Part shown: positions 7,786 through 16,500 of the stretch, piece by piece
Position numbering within the stretch: position 1 is the first letter of the stretch
How the letters are laid out: each line of letters opens with the position of its first letter
Assembly (NCBI RefSeq): GCF_003991205.1
Contig: NZ_RXOZ01000031.1
Coordinates: 124,001-188,000 of the forward strand
DNA: 64,000 nucleotides
Direction of reading: 5' to 3'
DNA from: Georgenia sp. SYP-B2076
GTDB taxonomy: Bacteria; Actinomycetota; Actinomycetes; Actinomycetales; Actinomycetaceae
Notes under the pieces: generated by a model
Told to the model about the DNA's origin: nothing
What the model saw: only the letters and a program-made list of their open reading frames with translations
Database searches by the model: none
Position numbers and translations under genes: made by a program

Positions 7786-8699
7786 CAGGCCTCCACCCCC
7801 GCGGGGAGCTTCTCGGGGATCTTCGTCGTGCTCGCGCGCCGGGCCTTGAACCGCCGGAAGACCTGCCACTGCGGCAGCACCAGCGCCACGACCACGAGGA
7901 CGGCGGAGACGAGCTTCATGTCGTTGGGGTCCAGCCCGATGATCAGCGCGAGCTGGATGACCACGCGGTAGAGCACCGAGCCGAGGACGACGGCGAGGCT
8001 GGCCACGACGATCGTCCGCGACCCGAAGATCGCCTGCCCGATGATGACGGACGCGAGGCCTGCGACGATCAGGCCGATGCCCATGCCGATGTCCGCGAAG
8101 CCCTGGTACTGCGCGATCAGCGCCCCGCACAGCGCGACGAGGGCGTTGGAGACCGCCAGGCCGAGGATCTTCATGCGGTCCGTGCTCACGCCGAAGCTGC
8201 GGATCATCTCCTCGTTGTCGCCGGTGGCCTGCAGCGCCAGCCCGAGGTCGGTGTGCAGGAACCAGTCGATGACCAGCTTGAGGACGATCGCGACCGCCGC
8301 GAACACCCCGACCGACGCCATCGTGCCCATGAGCCCGCCGTCGCGCAGCGGGGTCAGCAGGGTGTCCTCGCGCAGCAACGGCAAGTTGGCCTTGCCCATG
8401 ATCCGCAGGTTGACCGAGTACAGCGCGATCTGGGTGAGGATGCCGGCGAGCAGCCCGTTGATCTTGCCCTTGGTGTGCAGCAGGCCGGTGACCACGCCCG
8501 CCGCGAGGCCGGCGACGGCGGCCGCCCCGGTGGCGAGCAGGGGCGGCGTGCCGTTGATGATGAGGATCGCGGCGACCGCTCCCCCGGTGGTGAAGCTGCC
8601 GTCCACCGTCATGTCGGGGAAGTTCAGGATCCGGAAGGTCAGGTAGACCCCCAGGGCCATGACCGCGTAGATGAGCCCGAGCTCGAGCGCGACAGTCAT
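7785..8699 (-). CDS. ABC transporter permease (TrpY-like, COG4120 type)
   Basis: A 304-residue inner-membrane permease with about eight or nine hydrophobic segments. The opening ELGLIYAVMALGVYLTFRIL and the following NFPDMTVDGSF motif are characteristic of this family, which is distantly related to branched-chain amino acid permeases. A strong ribosome binding site, AAGGAGG, lies eight bases before the ATG. It overlaps the ATPase start by one base and follows the binding-protein gene by 30 bases, so the three form one operon. The C-terminal tail (from FRRFKARR) is cytoplasmic and basic. Confidence 0.92.
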   Translation of the reverse strand: MTVALELGLIYAVMALGVYLTFRILNFPDMTVDGSFTTGGAVAAILIINGTPPLLATGAAAVAGLAAGVVTGLLHTKGKINGLLAGILTQIALYSVNLRIMGKANLPLLREDTLLTPLRDGGLMGTMASVGVFAAVAIVLKLVIDWFLHTDLGLALQATGDNEEMIRSFGVSTDRMKILGLAVSNALVALCGALIAQYQGFADIGMGIGLIVAGLASVIIGQAIFGSRTIVVASLAVVLGSVLYRVVIQLALIIGLDPNDMKLVSAVLVVVALVLPQWQVFRRFKARRASTTKIPEKLPAGVEA

Positions 8700-8729
8700 C
8701 CGCGACGCCTCCTTGTTACCCGACGGCCG

Positions 8730-9734
8730 TTACTTGACGACCGTGTCGGCGCGGTCGAGCATCGCCTGCGGGATCGTCACGCCCATGCGCTCGGCGGCGG
8801 CCGGGTTGACGACGAGCTTGAGCGTCTTCTGGGTCTCGATCGGCATGGTGGCCGGGTCGGCGCCCTTGAGGATCTTGATGGCCATCTCGCCCGTCTGGCG
8901 CCCCAGCTCGGTGTAGTCGATGCCGTAGGTGGCCACGCCGCCGCGCTCGACGCTGTCGCCCTCGGCGGCAATGACCGGGACCTGCTTGGTCTCGGCCACC
9001 TGGATGAGGGACTCGAGCGCGGAGACGACGGCATTGTCCGTGGGGACGTAGAAGGCGTCGACGTCGAGGGACTGCGCGGCCTGCTGCACCTCGCCGGACG
9101 TGGTGATGGTCGCGACCTCGATCTCGAGGCCCAGCGACTTGGCGGCCTCCTTGGCCATGTCGACCTGCACCTGGGAGTTGACCTCGCCGGAGCTGTAGAC
9201 GATGCCGACGGTCTTGGCGTCGGGCCGGAGCTCCTTGAGGAGGCCGAGCTGCTCCTCGACGGGGTTCTTGTCCGAGGTGCCCGTGATGTTGCCGCCGGGC
9301 TTCTCGAGGCTGTCCACGAGGCCGGCCTCGACCGGGTCGGTGACGGCGGTGATGACGATCGGGGTGTCGGTGATCGCCTGCGCGGCCGCCTGGGCGGTCG
9401 GGGTGGCGATGGCGAGGACGAGGTCCTTGCCGTCGGTGGCGAACTTGCTCGCGATGGAGGTGGCGGTGGCCTGGTCGCCCTGGGCGTTCTGCTCGTCGTA
9501 GGTCACGTCCTCGCCCTCGACGTAGCCGCCGTCGGCGAGCGCCTCCTTGAAGCCCTCGCGGGCGGCGTCGAGGGAGGGGTGGGAGACGATCTGGGTGATG
9601 CCGATCTCGACGGCGCCCTCCTTCCCTGCCGCTTTGGGGCTGCTGTCGCCGCTGGTGTCTGTGCCGCAGGCGGCGAGGAGGAGCGAGGATGCCAGGAGGG
9701 CGGCACCGAGGATGCTCTGCTTTGAGCGCTTCAT
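8730..9734 (-). CDS. ABC transporter substrate-binding lipoprotein (TrpX-like, COG2984 type)
   Basis: A 334-residue lipoprotein. The signal peptide ends in the lipobox LLAAC, so Cys22 should be lipidated and hold the protein at the outer face of the membrane. The mature part is a two-lobed periplasmic-binding fold of the TrpX/COG2984 family: IGITQIVSHPSLDAAREGF opens lobe 1, followed by AIATPTAQAAAQ and later VIAAEGDSVERGGVATYG. AAAGGA sits eight or so bases before the ATG. It is the first gene of the operon; its promoter region is filled by a 34-bp tandem repeat array. An aromatic amino acid or a related small molecule is the likely ligand, by family only. Confidence 0.92.
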   Translation of the reverse strand: MKRSKQSILGAALLASSLLLAACGTDTSGDSSPKAAGKEGAVEIGITQIVSHPSLDAAREGFKEALADGGYVEGEDVTYDEQNAQGDQATATSIASKFATDGKDLVLAIATPTAQAAAQAITDTPIVITAVTDPVEAGLVDSLEKPGGNITGTSDKNPVEEQLGLLKELRPDAKTVGIVYSSGEVNSQVQVDMAKEAAKSLGLEIEVATITTSGEVQQAAQSLDVDAFYVPTDNAVVSALESLIQVAETKQVPVIAAEGDSVERGGVATYGIDYTELGRQTGEMAIKILKGADPATMPIETQKTLKLVVNPAAAERMGVTIPQAMLDRADTVVK

Positions 9735-10057
9735 GCGTGGTTCCTTTCGGGGGCCCGCGGATGGGGCAAGGGCTTGGCGGGCCGGGCGGCCGACGGGTGT
9801 GACGCCGACGATCGTGCGGACGGTGCGCGCGTGTTTTTGAGACAGCGCGTCCGCGACGTGGTCGGGGAAGAATCTACTGCACGCGCCGCGCGCGCCCGTC
9901 GCGCGTCTCAGTGCACGCCCCGCCCGCGCCCGTCGCGCGTCTCAGTGCACGCCCCGCCCGCGCCCGTCGCGCGTCTCAGTGCACGCCCCGCGCGCGCCCG
10001 TCGCGCGTCTCGTTCGTTGCACCTGCCGCCGCCGCGCGGATGTGGTTCGCTCTCCCC
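9735..10057. other. Intergenic region upstream of the ABC operon, dominated by tandem repeats
   Basis: 323 bases between two divergent genes. About 136 of them are the 34-bp tandem array at 9877-10012. Promoters for both directions must lie here, but no clear -35/-10 pair could be chosen. Confidence 0.6.
9877..10012. repeat. 34-bp tandem repeat, four copies
   Basis: Units begin at 9877, 9911, 9945 and 9979. The core reads GTGCACGCCCCGCCC, then GCGCCCGTCGCGCGTCTCA. Copies two and three are identical; the first and last carry a few changes. No spacers, so this is not a CRISPR array. The open frames across it are a by-product of the repeat. Confidence 0.92.
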
Positions 10058-10489
10058 ATGCGCCGCCTCACGGGTCATGTCAACGACACCGACGTCGTCC
10101 GCCGCCTGCTCACCACGCCCGGGCGATGGGCCGTGGTCGGACTCTCGGAGAACTCCGCGCGCACGGCGTACGCCATCGCGCGCTATCTCCAGCGCGACCT
10201 CGGCATGGAGATCGTGCCGGTGCACCCGAAGGCCGACACCGTGCACGGCGCGACCGGCTACGCCACGCTCGCGGAGATCCCCGGCGGGATCGACGTCGTC
10301 GACGTCTTCGTGCGCTCCGAGCTGGCGGGGGCCGTGGTGGACCAGGCGATCGCCGTCGGCGCGAGGGCGGTGTGGCTCCAGCTGGGGGTCGTCGACGAGG
10401 CCGCCGCCGCGCGCGCGACCGCGGCCGGGCTGGACGTGGTCATGGACACCTGCCCCGCCATCGAGGCCCCGCGGCTCGGGATCGGGTGA
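10058..10489 (+). CDS. CoA-binding domain protein (YccU-like)
   Basis: A 143-residue Rossmann-fold protein of the CoA_binding_2 family. WAVVGLSENSARTAYAIARY is the nucleotide-binding loop region. It is followed by IVPVHPKADTVHG and by VDVFVRSE; AVWLQLGV with DTCPAIEAPR closes the domain, all family features. The domain spans almost the whole protein. Function is not well established; members bind CoA or acyl-CoA and are cytoplasmic. The ATG at 10058 is chosen because it starts just before the conserved domain; an in-frame ATG at 10040 is possible and the frame stays open further up through the repeat array. There is no clear ribosome binding site. Confidence 0.85.
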   Translation: MRRLTGHVNDTDVVRRLLTTPGRWAVVGLSENSARTAYAIARYLQRDLGMEIVPVHPKADTVHGATGYATLAEIPGGIDVVDVFVRSELAGAVVDQAIAVGARAVWLQLGVVDEAAAARATAAGLDVVMDTCPAIEAPRLGIG

Positions 10490-10630
10490 TTCCCTGTCGC
10501 AGCTCGGGATCGTCCATTCGTGCGGGGGCCCCGGGTTGTCAGGACGGATTCGGCGCCCACGGCCGCTGCGCGAGGCGGATCACCTCGCAACGGGCCGCTC
10601 GTTGCCCGCGACACGCCGCGATTTGCCACG

Positions 10631-10714
10631 CCACGAGGTGGTTTGCCCGCAACGCGCCGCGGTTCGGCCCCGCCACGAGGTGGTTTGCCCGCAATGCGAC
10701 ACGGTTTGCCCCAC
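10631..10714. repeat. 42-bp tandem repeat, two clear copies plus a degenerate third
   Basis: CCACGAGGTGGTTTGCCCGC begins at 10631 and 10673; a weaker copy precedes them at about 10590. The end of the last unit is the left end of R2' copy F, as if the tandem array grew from the element's terminus. Confidence 0.8.
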
Positions 10715-10786
10715 GAAGGGGGCTGATGTGGCGCTTGAGGCTCGTTTCCGGCCGAGATTCGCCACTCCAGCACCATTTATGGGGCA
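10707..10786. repeat. R2' element, copy F (80-bp imperfect palindrome)
   Basis: Ends TGCCCCA and TGGGGCA are exact inverted repeats, with internal pairing such as TGTGGCG with CGCCACT. It has the same length and ends as copy E at 46332-46411. The left-end block CCACGAAGGGGG resembles R2 ends (CCACAAAGGGG). Confidence 0.65.
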
Positions 10787-10856
10787 GGCTGCCCCGACCG
10801 TGGACTGGCGGACTCCCAGGACGCGTCAACTGGCGCTGACCGGCTCGAGACGGCGC

Positions 10857-12263
10857 TCATGAACCTGGGGTGGCCCGTGTGACGCGCCGCGCGGCCGCCT
10901 GACGCGCCGCCGCCTGACCCAACGCCGCCTGACGCGCCGCCGCCTGACGCGCGCCAGCCTGGCGCAGCGCCGCCGAACGTGAACTCGCCTCACCCGAGGC
11001 CGGTGCTTCCGGGAAGGCGCGTCGGGCGGCCAGCCGGTGGGCCGCCGTCCGCCCGGAGACGGCCTGCCGGACGGCGGGGCCCACCTTCCGCAGCTGCCGC
11101 TCGATGATGCGGCGCATGGGCGGACCCATGCGCTTCTCGACCCGGTGCAGGAGCCACGCGAGGGTCAGCGCGAACGCGAAGGCAGCGCCGAGGACCACCC
11201 ACTTGTTGACCGCGGGGGCGAAGAGGTGGATGAACCACCAGCCCCAGAACTCGTGGGTGAGGTACAGCGGGTAGGTCAGGGCGCCGGCGGGCAGGAGCCA
11301 GGACCAGCTGAGGCCGCGTAGCGGCGTCAGGGCGAGGGCGCCGACGGCGGCGAAGCACGCCATCACGACCGCGGCGAGCAGCCACGGGTCGGGCGCGAAG
11401 ACCGTGTTCTCCGTGAGGGCGTGCATGTGGTGCGGCACGGCGTTGCGCACGGCCAGCGCCACGTTCGCCAGCAGCAGCAGCCACGCCGCCGGCGCGTGGC
11501 CCTCACGGTGGAGGAGGTAGAGCAGCATCCCGCCGGCGAAGAACGGCGCGTAGCCGTCCACGAGTGCCATGCTCGCGTTCACCCAGCCCTGCTGGAGCGC
11601 CACCTGGGCGGCCAGCGGCCACAGCGCGCAGAACCACAGCAGGCGGCGCCGGGTGATGCCCCAGGCCACGAACGCGACGATGAGGACGTAGAACCGCAGC
11701 TCGGTCCAGAGCGTCCAGTACACGCCGTCGACGTGGCGGACCCCGAACAGCTCCTGCAGCATCGTGAGGTTGACGAGGGACTCCCCGACGGTGATGTCCT
11801 TGCCGCCGGGCCACAGCCACAGCAGCAGCACCGACGTGGCGAGGACGGCCAGCCAGTACGCGGGGAAGAGGCGCGCGACCCGCGAGGCGACCACGTGCGG
11901 CACGTCCTTGCCCCAGGCGGTCATGAGGATGACGAACCCAGAGATGACGAAGAACAGCTCCGGGCCGAGCGCGCCGTACATCGCCGCGTGGCCCAGGACG
12001 GGGAACACGTGCCCCGGCTCGGCGCCCCACACCGTCGACCACCGGGCGGTGAAGTGGTAGAGCACCACCGCGGCGGCGGCGAGGAAGCGCAGCCCGTCGA
12101 GGGCGTACAGGCGCGGGCGGGACCTGGTGGACGACGGCGGCGGCGCGGGCGTCGTCGGCGTCTCGGCCTGCGCCGCTACCGGCACTGTCGCCGTCGACCG
12201 CCCGGGCGTCGCCGCGCCCGCCCGGTCGGCCGCCTGCGGGGTGGAGCTCGCCGAAGAGGTCAT
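10857..12263 (-). CDS. Acyltransferase 3 family membrane protein
   Basis: An integral-membrane O-acyltransferase of the OafA/NodX type, 468 residues from the chosen ATG. Residues about 45-400 hold ten or so hydrophobic helices. YALDGLRFLAAAAVVLYHF carries the conserved Arg and the catalytic-type His, and PELFFVISGFVI is the second family motif. Such enzymes acetylate or succinylate surface polysaccharides. The C-terminal 80 residues are a hydrophilic Ala/Gln/Arg repeat (units like RQAAARQAA) outside the conserved domain, probably cytoplasmic. The frame continues upstream to an ATG at 12305 and a GTG at 12335; the start is therefore uncertain. Confidence 0.87.
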   Translation of the reverse strand: MTSSASSTPQAADRAGAATPGRSTATVPVAAQAETPTTPAPPPSSTRSRPRLYALDGLRFLAAAAVVLYHFTARWSTVWGAEPGHVFPVLGHAAMYGALGPELFFVISGFVILMTAWGKDVPHVVASRVARLFPAYWLAVLATSVLLLWLWPGGKDITVGESLVNLTMLQELFGVRHVDGVYWTLWTELRFYVLIVAFVAWGITRRRLLWFCALWPLAAQVALQQGWVNASMALVDGYAPFFAGGMLLYLLHREGHAPAAWLLLLANVALAVRNAVPHHMHALTENTVFAPDPWLLAAVVMACFAAVGALALTPLRGLSWSWLLPAGALTYPLYLTHEFWGWWFIHLFAPAVNKWVVLGAAFAFALTLAWLLHRVEKRMGPPMRRIIERQLRKVGPAVRQAVSGRTAAHRLAARRAFPEAPASGEASSRSAALRQAGARQAAARQAALGQAAARQAAARRVTRATPGS

Positions 12264-12451
12264 CGTTTCCACGGTAGGTGGGGGCCGGCGGTCCCGCACC
12301 CCCATGTCACGATTAGGTAACGACTGGTTCGTCACACGACCTGCCGCGTCGGGGCCTCACGACGGGCGCCGTCGTGCCGATGAGTATTCGGGGCGACGTA
12401 GGCAGCCCGCGAAGTCGCGTGGACACGTGCAGAGTAGGAACCAGGTCGCCC

Positions 12452-14584
12452 ATGAAGCATCGACTCCCACGGTCCCTGGCGGCGGTCGCCGTCGCCGGCG
12501 GGCTGGTCCTGACGGCCTCCCCCGCCCAGGGCGCGGACCCCGGCCGGGTCCTGAGCGCCTCCGCTGCCCAGGGCGCGGCCCCCGCCGACGACGGCGCGTC
12601 ACCTCGCACCATCGAGATCGCTCCCGGCACCCAGGCCGCAGTCCGGGACGAGCTCGCCGGGATGGGCGTCACCCCCACCTTTGAGTTCGCCGCGACGACG
12701 GACGGCTTCACGGCCGACCTGACCGACAGCCAAGCCGCCGCCCTGGAAGCCCTCCCGGCCGTGGAGTCCGCCGACGAGGCCAAGCCGATGTCCATCCTCG
12801 CGACCCAGGACGACGCCCCGTGGGGGCTGGACCGCATCGACCAGGAGTCCGCCTCGCTCGACGGGCGCTTCTCCTACCCCGAGTCCGCCGGCCGGGGCGT
12901 GCGCGTGTACGTGCTCGACACCGGCGTGACCCCGCTGGCCGACTTCGGCGGCCGCGTCGTCGCCGGCGCCGACTTCACCGACGACGGGCGCGGCACGACG
13001 ACGGACTGCCAGGGCCACGGCACGCACGTCGCCGGCACCATCGCCTCGGCCACCTACGGCGTCGCGAAGGCCGCCACGATCGTGCCGCTGCGCGTGATGC
13101 GGTGCGACGGCGCGGGCCTCAGCTCCGACGTGCACGAGGCCATCGACTGGATCCTCACCCACCACCCGGCGGGCACCCCCGGGGTGGTCAACCTCAGCAT
13201 CGGCGGCACCGAGGTCGACGCCGGCCTCGAGGCCGCCGTCCGGAGCGCGATCCGCGCCGGCCTGACCGTCGTCGTGGCGGCGGGCAACGGCAACCTCGAC
13301 GCCGCCACGACCTCGCCCGCCCGCATCGCGGAGGCCCTCACGGTGGGCGCCTCGACCCGCGCAGACTCCCGGTGGGTGGTCGATCGGGCCAAGGGCTCGA
13401 ACTGGGGCCCGCGGGTCGACCTGTTCGCGCCCGGCGCCGCCATCACCTCGCTGGACCACCGCGCCCAGGGCCGGTCCGCCGTCATGTCGGGGACGTCCAT
13501 GGCCGCCCCGCACGTTTCCGGCGCCGCCGCCCTGTACCTCGCCGCCGCCGGCGGTGGCACGCCGTCCGCCGTCGCCGCGGCGCTGACCGGCACGGCCAGC
13601 CGCGTCATGCGGGGCGCGGGCGACGGCTCGCCGGGCCTGCTGCTGAACGTCCGGGCCCTGCCCACGGGGGCGGTGCCCGCCGGGCTTGCGCGCGCGGGCG
13701 GCGCGGACCGGTACGAGACCTCCGCGACGATCTCGGCCGCGAGCTTCGGCGCCGGCGTCCCGGTGGTCTACGTCGCGACCGGGAGCGGCTACGCCGACGC
13801 CCTGTCCGGATCGTCGGCCGCCGCGCACGGCCGCGGGCCGACGCTGCTGGTCCAGACCGGCGCCATCCCGCCCTCGACAACGGCGGAGCTGCGCCGCCTC
13901 CGGCCCGCGAGCATCGTGGTCCTCGGCGGCGAGGGGTCCGTCTCCGGGGCCGTGCTCGACGAGCTGCGGGCCTTCACTGGCGGCGCCGTCACCCGCCTCG
14001 GCGGCGCGGACCGCTACGAGACCTCCGCGCTGGTTTCCGCCGCCACGTTCGCACCGGGTGTGCCGGTGGCCTACGTCGCGACCGGGGCGGGCTATGCCGA
14101 CGCTCTCTCCGGCGCGGCGGCCGCCGGCGGGCGCGGCCCCGTCCTGCTCACCCACCCGGACGGCCTCCCCGCGGCGGTCACCGCCGAGCTCGTCCGCCTG
14201 CGGCCCGCCACCATCGTGGTCCTCGGCGGGGAGGGCTCCGTCTCCGGGGCCGTGGTCGACGCCCTGGGCCCCTTCGCCGGCGCCGTCACCCGCCTCGGCG
14301 GCGCGGACCGGTATGAGACCTCCGCGCTCGTCTCCGCCGCCACGTTCGCGCCCCGCGTGCCGGTGGCCTACATCGCCACCGGCGGCGACTACGCGGACGC
14401 GTTGTCCGGCGCGGCGGCCGCCGGCGGGCGCGGGCCCGTCCTCCTCACGCCGACTGACGGCCTGCCTGCTGCCCTCGTGGCCGAGCTGGTCCGCCTCCGG
14501 CCCGCCACGATCGTGGTGCTCGGCGGGGAGGGGTCGGTGTCCCGGACCGTGTTCGGCGCGATGGGCGCCTACCTCGGCAGCTGA
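12452..14584 (+). CDS. Subtilisin-family (S8) serine protease with three CWB2 wall-binding repeats
   Basis: A 710-residue secreted protease. The signal peptide ends near residue 29. An inhibitor I9-type propeptide follows to about 115. The S8 domain spans about 120-400, with the triad Asp156 (VYVLDTGV), His189 (GHGTHVAGT) and Ser349 (GTSMAAPHVSG). Three cell-wall-binding repeat 2 units of about 98 residues (GGADRYETSA, VYVATGSGYADALSG, IVVLGGEGSVSG) fill 415-710 and should hold it on wall polymer. The ATG at 12452 is preferred over the in-frame start at 12374 because it begins a normal signal peptide. The gene diverges from the acyltransferase. Substrate unknown; processing of wall proteins is a reasonable guess. 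Confidence 0.93.
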   Translation: MKHRLPRSLAAVAVAGGLVLTASPAQGADPGRVLSASAAQGAAPADDGASPRTIEIAPGTQAAVRDELAGMGVTPTFEFAATTDGFTADLTDSQAAALEALPAVESADEAKPMSILATQDDAPWGLDRIDQESASLDGRFSYPESAGRGVRVYVLDTGVTPLADFGGRVVAGADFTDDGRGTTTDCQGHGTHVAGTIASATYGVAKAATIVPLRVMRCDGAGLSSDVHEAIDWILTHHPAGTPGVVNLSIGGTEVDAGLEAAVRSAIRAGLTVVVAAGNGNLDAATTSPARIAEALTVGASTRADSRWVVDRAKGSNWGPRVDLFAPGAAITSLDHRAQGRSAVMSGTSMAAPHVSGAAALYLAAAGGGTPSAVAAALTGTASRVMRGAGDGSPGLLLNVRALPTGAVPAGLARAGGADRYETSATISAASFGAGVPVVYVATGSGYADALSGSSAAAHGRGPTLLVQTGAIPPSTTAELRRLRPASIVVLGGEGSVSGAVLDELRAFTGGAVTRLGGADRYETSALVSAATFAPGVPVAYVATGAGYADALSGAAAAGGRGPVLLTHPDGLPAAVTAELVRLRPATIVVLGGEGSVSGAVVDALGPFAGAVTRLGGADRYETSALVSAATFAPRVPVAYIATGGDYADALSGAAAAGGRGPVLLTPTDGLPAALVAELVRLRPATIVVLGGEGSVSRTVFGAMGAYLGS

Positions 14585-14968
14585 CGCGGGCCGCCGGCGG
14601 GGCGTTGACGCTGTAGCGCCACCAGGGAGCGTCCCGGACCTCCGCCATGCGGGTTGGTCCGGGTAAATCTCACCGTGCGGACAACATCGTGAAACGGCGC
14701 CGTCATGCGGCTTGCACGTCCTACAACGTGGTGATCAAGCATTTCGGACCTGCGCCCGGCCGATGAAGTTGGCAGTATGCAGGGACGCACCGCGCTGGGG
14801 CCGGGTGGGGGACCGACCGCCCCGGCGCGGTGCGCCACCACTTCAGGCTCCGCCGTCGGGCATGCCCTCGGGCGCGGGAGGTCACACGGAAGTCGCGCGG
14901 CGGGCCGTTGCCCGCCGCGCGACACCGCCGGCCCGCGCTACGTCATCCGCGCTACTTTGACGCCCGCG
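14585..14968. other. Intergenic region between convergent genes
   Basis: 384 bases separating the protease from the repeat protein on the other strand. The only clear structure is the hairpin at 14892-14923. Short CGCGCTAC repeats around 14936-14970 run into the stop codon of the downstream gene. No gene seen. Confidence 0.6.
14892..14923. terminator. Bidirectional GC hairpin terminator
   Basis: A perfect 14-bp stem (GTCGCGCGGCGGGC and its complement) with a CGTT loop, between two convergent genes. It lacks a U-tract, as is common in actinobacteria. Confidence 0.7.
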
Positions 14969-16351
14969 CTACTTGTCCGCCTGCTCCGCCAGCTCCTTGG
15001 TCGCGGCGATCTCCGTCGGGTCGCCGTTCGAAGCAGCCGCTGTCGTGCCGGCAGCTGAGGCACTCCCGGCATACACGAAGCCGCAGCGCGACGTCGTCAG
15101 CCCGGTGTCGGTCGGGAGCACCGTGACCTGGTAGCTGCCGTAGTCGTTGTCGATGATGCTCGAGAGCTCGTGCCGGAAGTCGGTCACACGCGCCCAGTAG
15201 CACTCGCCCGGCGTCGTCGCGGTGTAGAGACCGGGGCGGATGTCTGCCCCCACCAGCCAGTCCCCGTCGCGGGGCGCGTCGACGTAGGAGCCGGAGTACA
15301 CCGGCGCCCAGGCGCCGCAGTCGCTGGTCTCGAACGCGACGTCGGTAGTCGCCAGGTCGACGTACGCGCGGGTGCCGAGGTTGAAGTCGTTCGCGTTGAT
15401 GCCGTTGAGATCGTCCGCGTTGTTGGAGCGCCGTTCCCAGTAGCACCCGCCGCCATTGCCGGCGCCGCTGCGGTAGCGGGCCGGAGCGACCTGGCTGCCC
15501 ACGAGCCACCGGCCGTCGCCGGGCACCCACTTGACGGGGTTGCGCCGGACGCCCAGGGTGTCGGTCCCGTCACCGTTCCAGTCGCCGACCAGGGCCACGT
15601 CGGTCGGATCGCCGTAGAAGTAGTTGAAGTCAGCGGGACCGGTGCTCGTGGAGTTCTTGACGAAGTACTGGCCGCCGCGACGCACGGTCAGCGTGTCCGT
15701 GTTGTCACCGTTCCAGTCTCCGACGAGGACCGTGTCGCCGGGGTTGCCGTAGTAGAAGCTGTAGTCGGCCGGCCCCGTGCTCGTGGAGTTCTTGACGAAG
15801 TACTGGCCGCCGCGACGCACCGCGAGCGTGTCCGTGCCGTCGCCGTTCCAGTCTCCGACGAGGACCGTGTCGCCGGGGTTGCCGTAGTAGAAGCTGTAGT
15901 CGGCCGGCCCCGTGCTCGTGGTGTTCTTGATGAAGTACTGGCCGCCGCGACGCACCGCGAGCGTGTCCGTGCCGTCCCCGTTCCAGTCTCCGACGAGGAC
16001 CGTGTCGCCAGGGTCGCCGTAGTAGAAGCTGTAGTCGGCCGGCCCGCTGGAGAGCGCGTTGCGGACGAAGTACTGGCCACCCCGGCGCACCAGGATGCTG
16101 TCCCGGTTGTCCGCGTTGAAGTCCCCGGCATACACCCGGTCGTTAGGGCTGCCGTACTCCAGCACGTTCGATGCGACGCCCCCTTGCGAGTCGGTGAGGT
16201 AGTACCACGGCCCCGCGCCGCCTGCCTCCGCCCCCTTCGCGCCGGCCGGGAGCGCCGGCACGACGAGCATCGCCCCGGCCGCCAGGGCCCCTACCGCCAT
16301 GCGGCGGGTCCGGCGGCTGCCGATCGACGTGGATCCTCGTTGATCTCCCAT
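14969..16351 (-). CDS. Secreted protein with five 45-residue FG-GAP-like repeats and two C-terminal CYW modules
   Basis: A 460-residue exported protein. The signal peptide ends at about 38. Residues 46-275 are five tandem 45-residue units with a calcium-loop-like core GDWNGDGTDTLAVRRGG and a SGPADYSFYYGNPGD segment; the pattern D-x-N-x-D-G resembles FG-GAP/VCBS propeller blades. Residues 280-430 hold two copies of another module, each starting DGRWLVGSQVAPARY or DGDWLVGADIRPGLY and containing a CYW motif and further cysteines, typical of actinobacterial secreted proteins. AAAGGGATG lies just before the ATG. Three paralogues with the same five-unit array occur in this window. Function is not known; a surface beta-propeller that binds ligand or calcium is an inference. 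Confidence 0.82.
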   Translation of the reverse strand: MGDQRGSTSIGSRRTRRMAVGALAAGAMLVVPALPAGAKGAEAGGAGPWYYLTDSQGGVASNVLEYGSPNDRVYAGDFNADNRDSILVRRGGQYFVRNALSSGPADYSFYYGDPGDTVLVGDWNGDGTDTLAVRRGGQYFIKNTTSTGPADYSFYYGNPGDTVLVGDWNGDGTDTLAVRRGGQYFVKNSTSTGPADYSFYYGNPGDTVLVGDWNGDNTDTLTVRRGGQYFVKNSTSTGPADFNYFYGDPTDVALVGDWNGDGTDTLGVRRNPVKWVPGDGRWLVGSQVAPARYRSGAGNGGGCYWERRSNNADDLNGINANDFNLGTRAYVDLATTDVAFETSDCGAWAPVYSGSYVDAPRDGDWLVGADIRPGLYTATTPGECYWARVTDFRHELSSIIDNDYGSYQVTVLPTDTGLTTSRCGFVYAGSASAAGTTAAASNGDPTEIAATKELAEQADK

Positions 16352-16500
16352 GACATCCCTTTCGATCTATGAAATGGCTGTGTGGGAGGTCACGGTATTG
16401 GATATGGCCAGAACCCGCCTGAAATGCCGGCGGCGTCCGGGTAACCTGCCTTCGGCCGGTATGCGAGAAGGCGAGCGCTTGGACTGACGAGAGAAGCACC

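Larger units (their letters stand above)
10490..10856. other. Intergenic repeat region between convergent genes
   Basis: 367 bases with no supported gene. It holds a 42-bp tandem repeat running into the 80-bp R2' palindrome F, which occupies 10707-10786. Nothing else was recognised. Confidence 0.6.

Noticed and set aside
9877-10012. Possible CRISPR array
   Set aside because: Units are directly contiguous without spacers and no cas gene is present.
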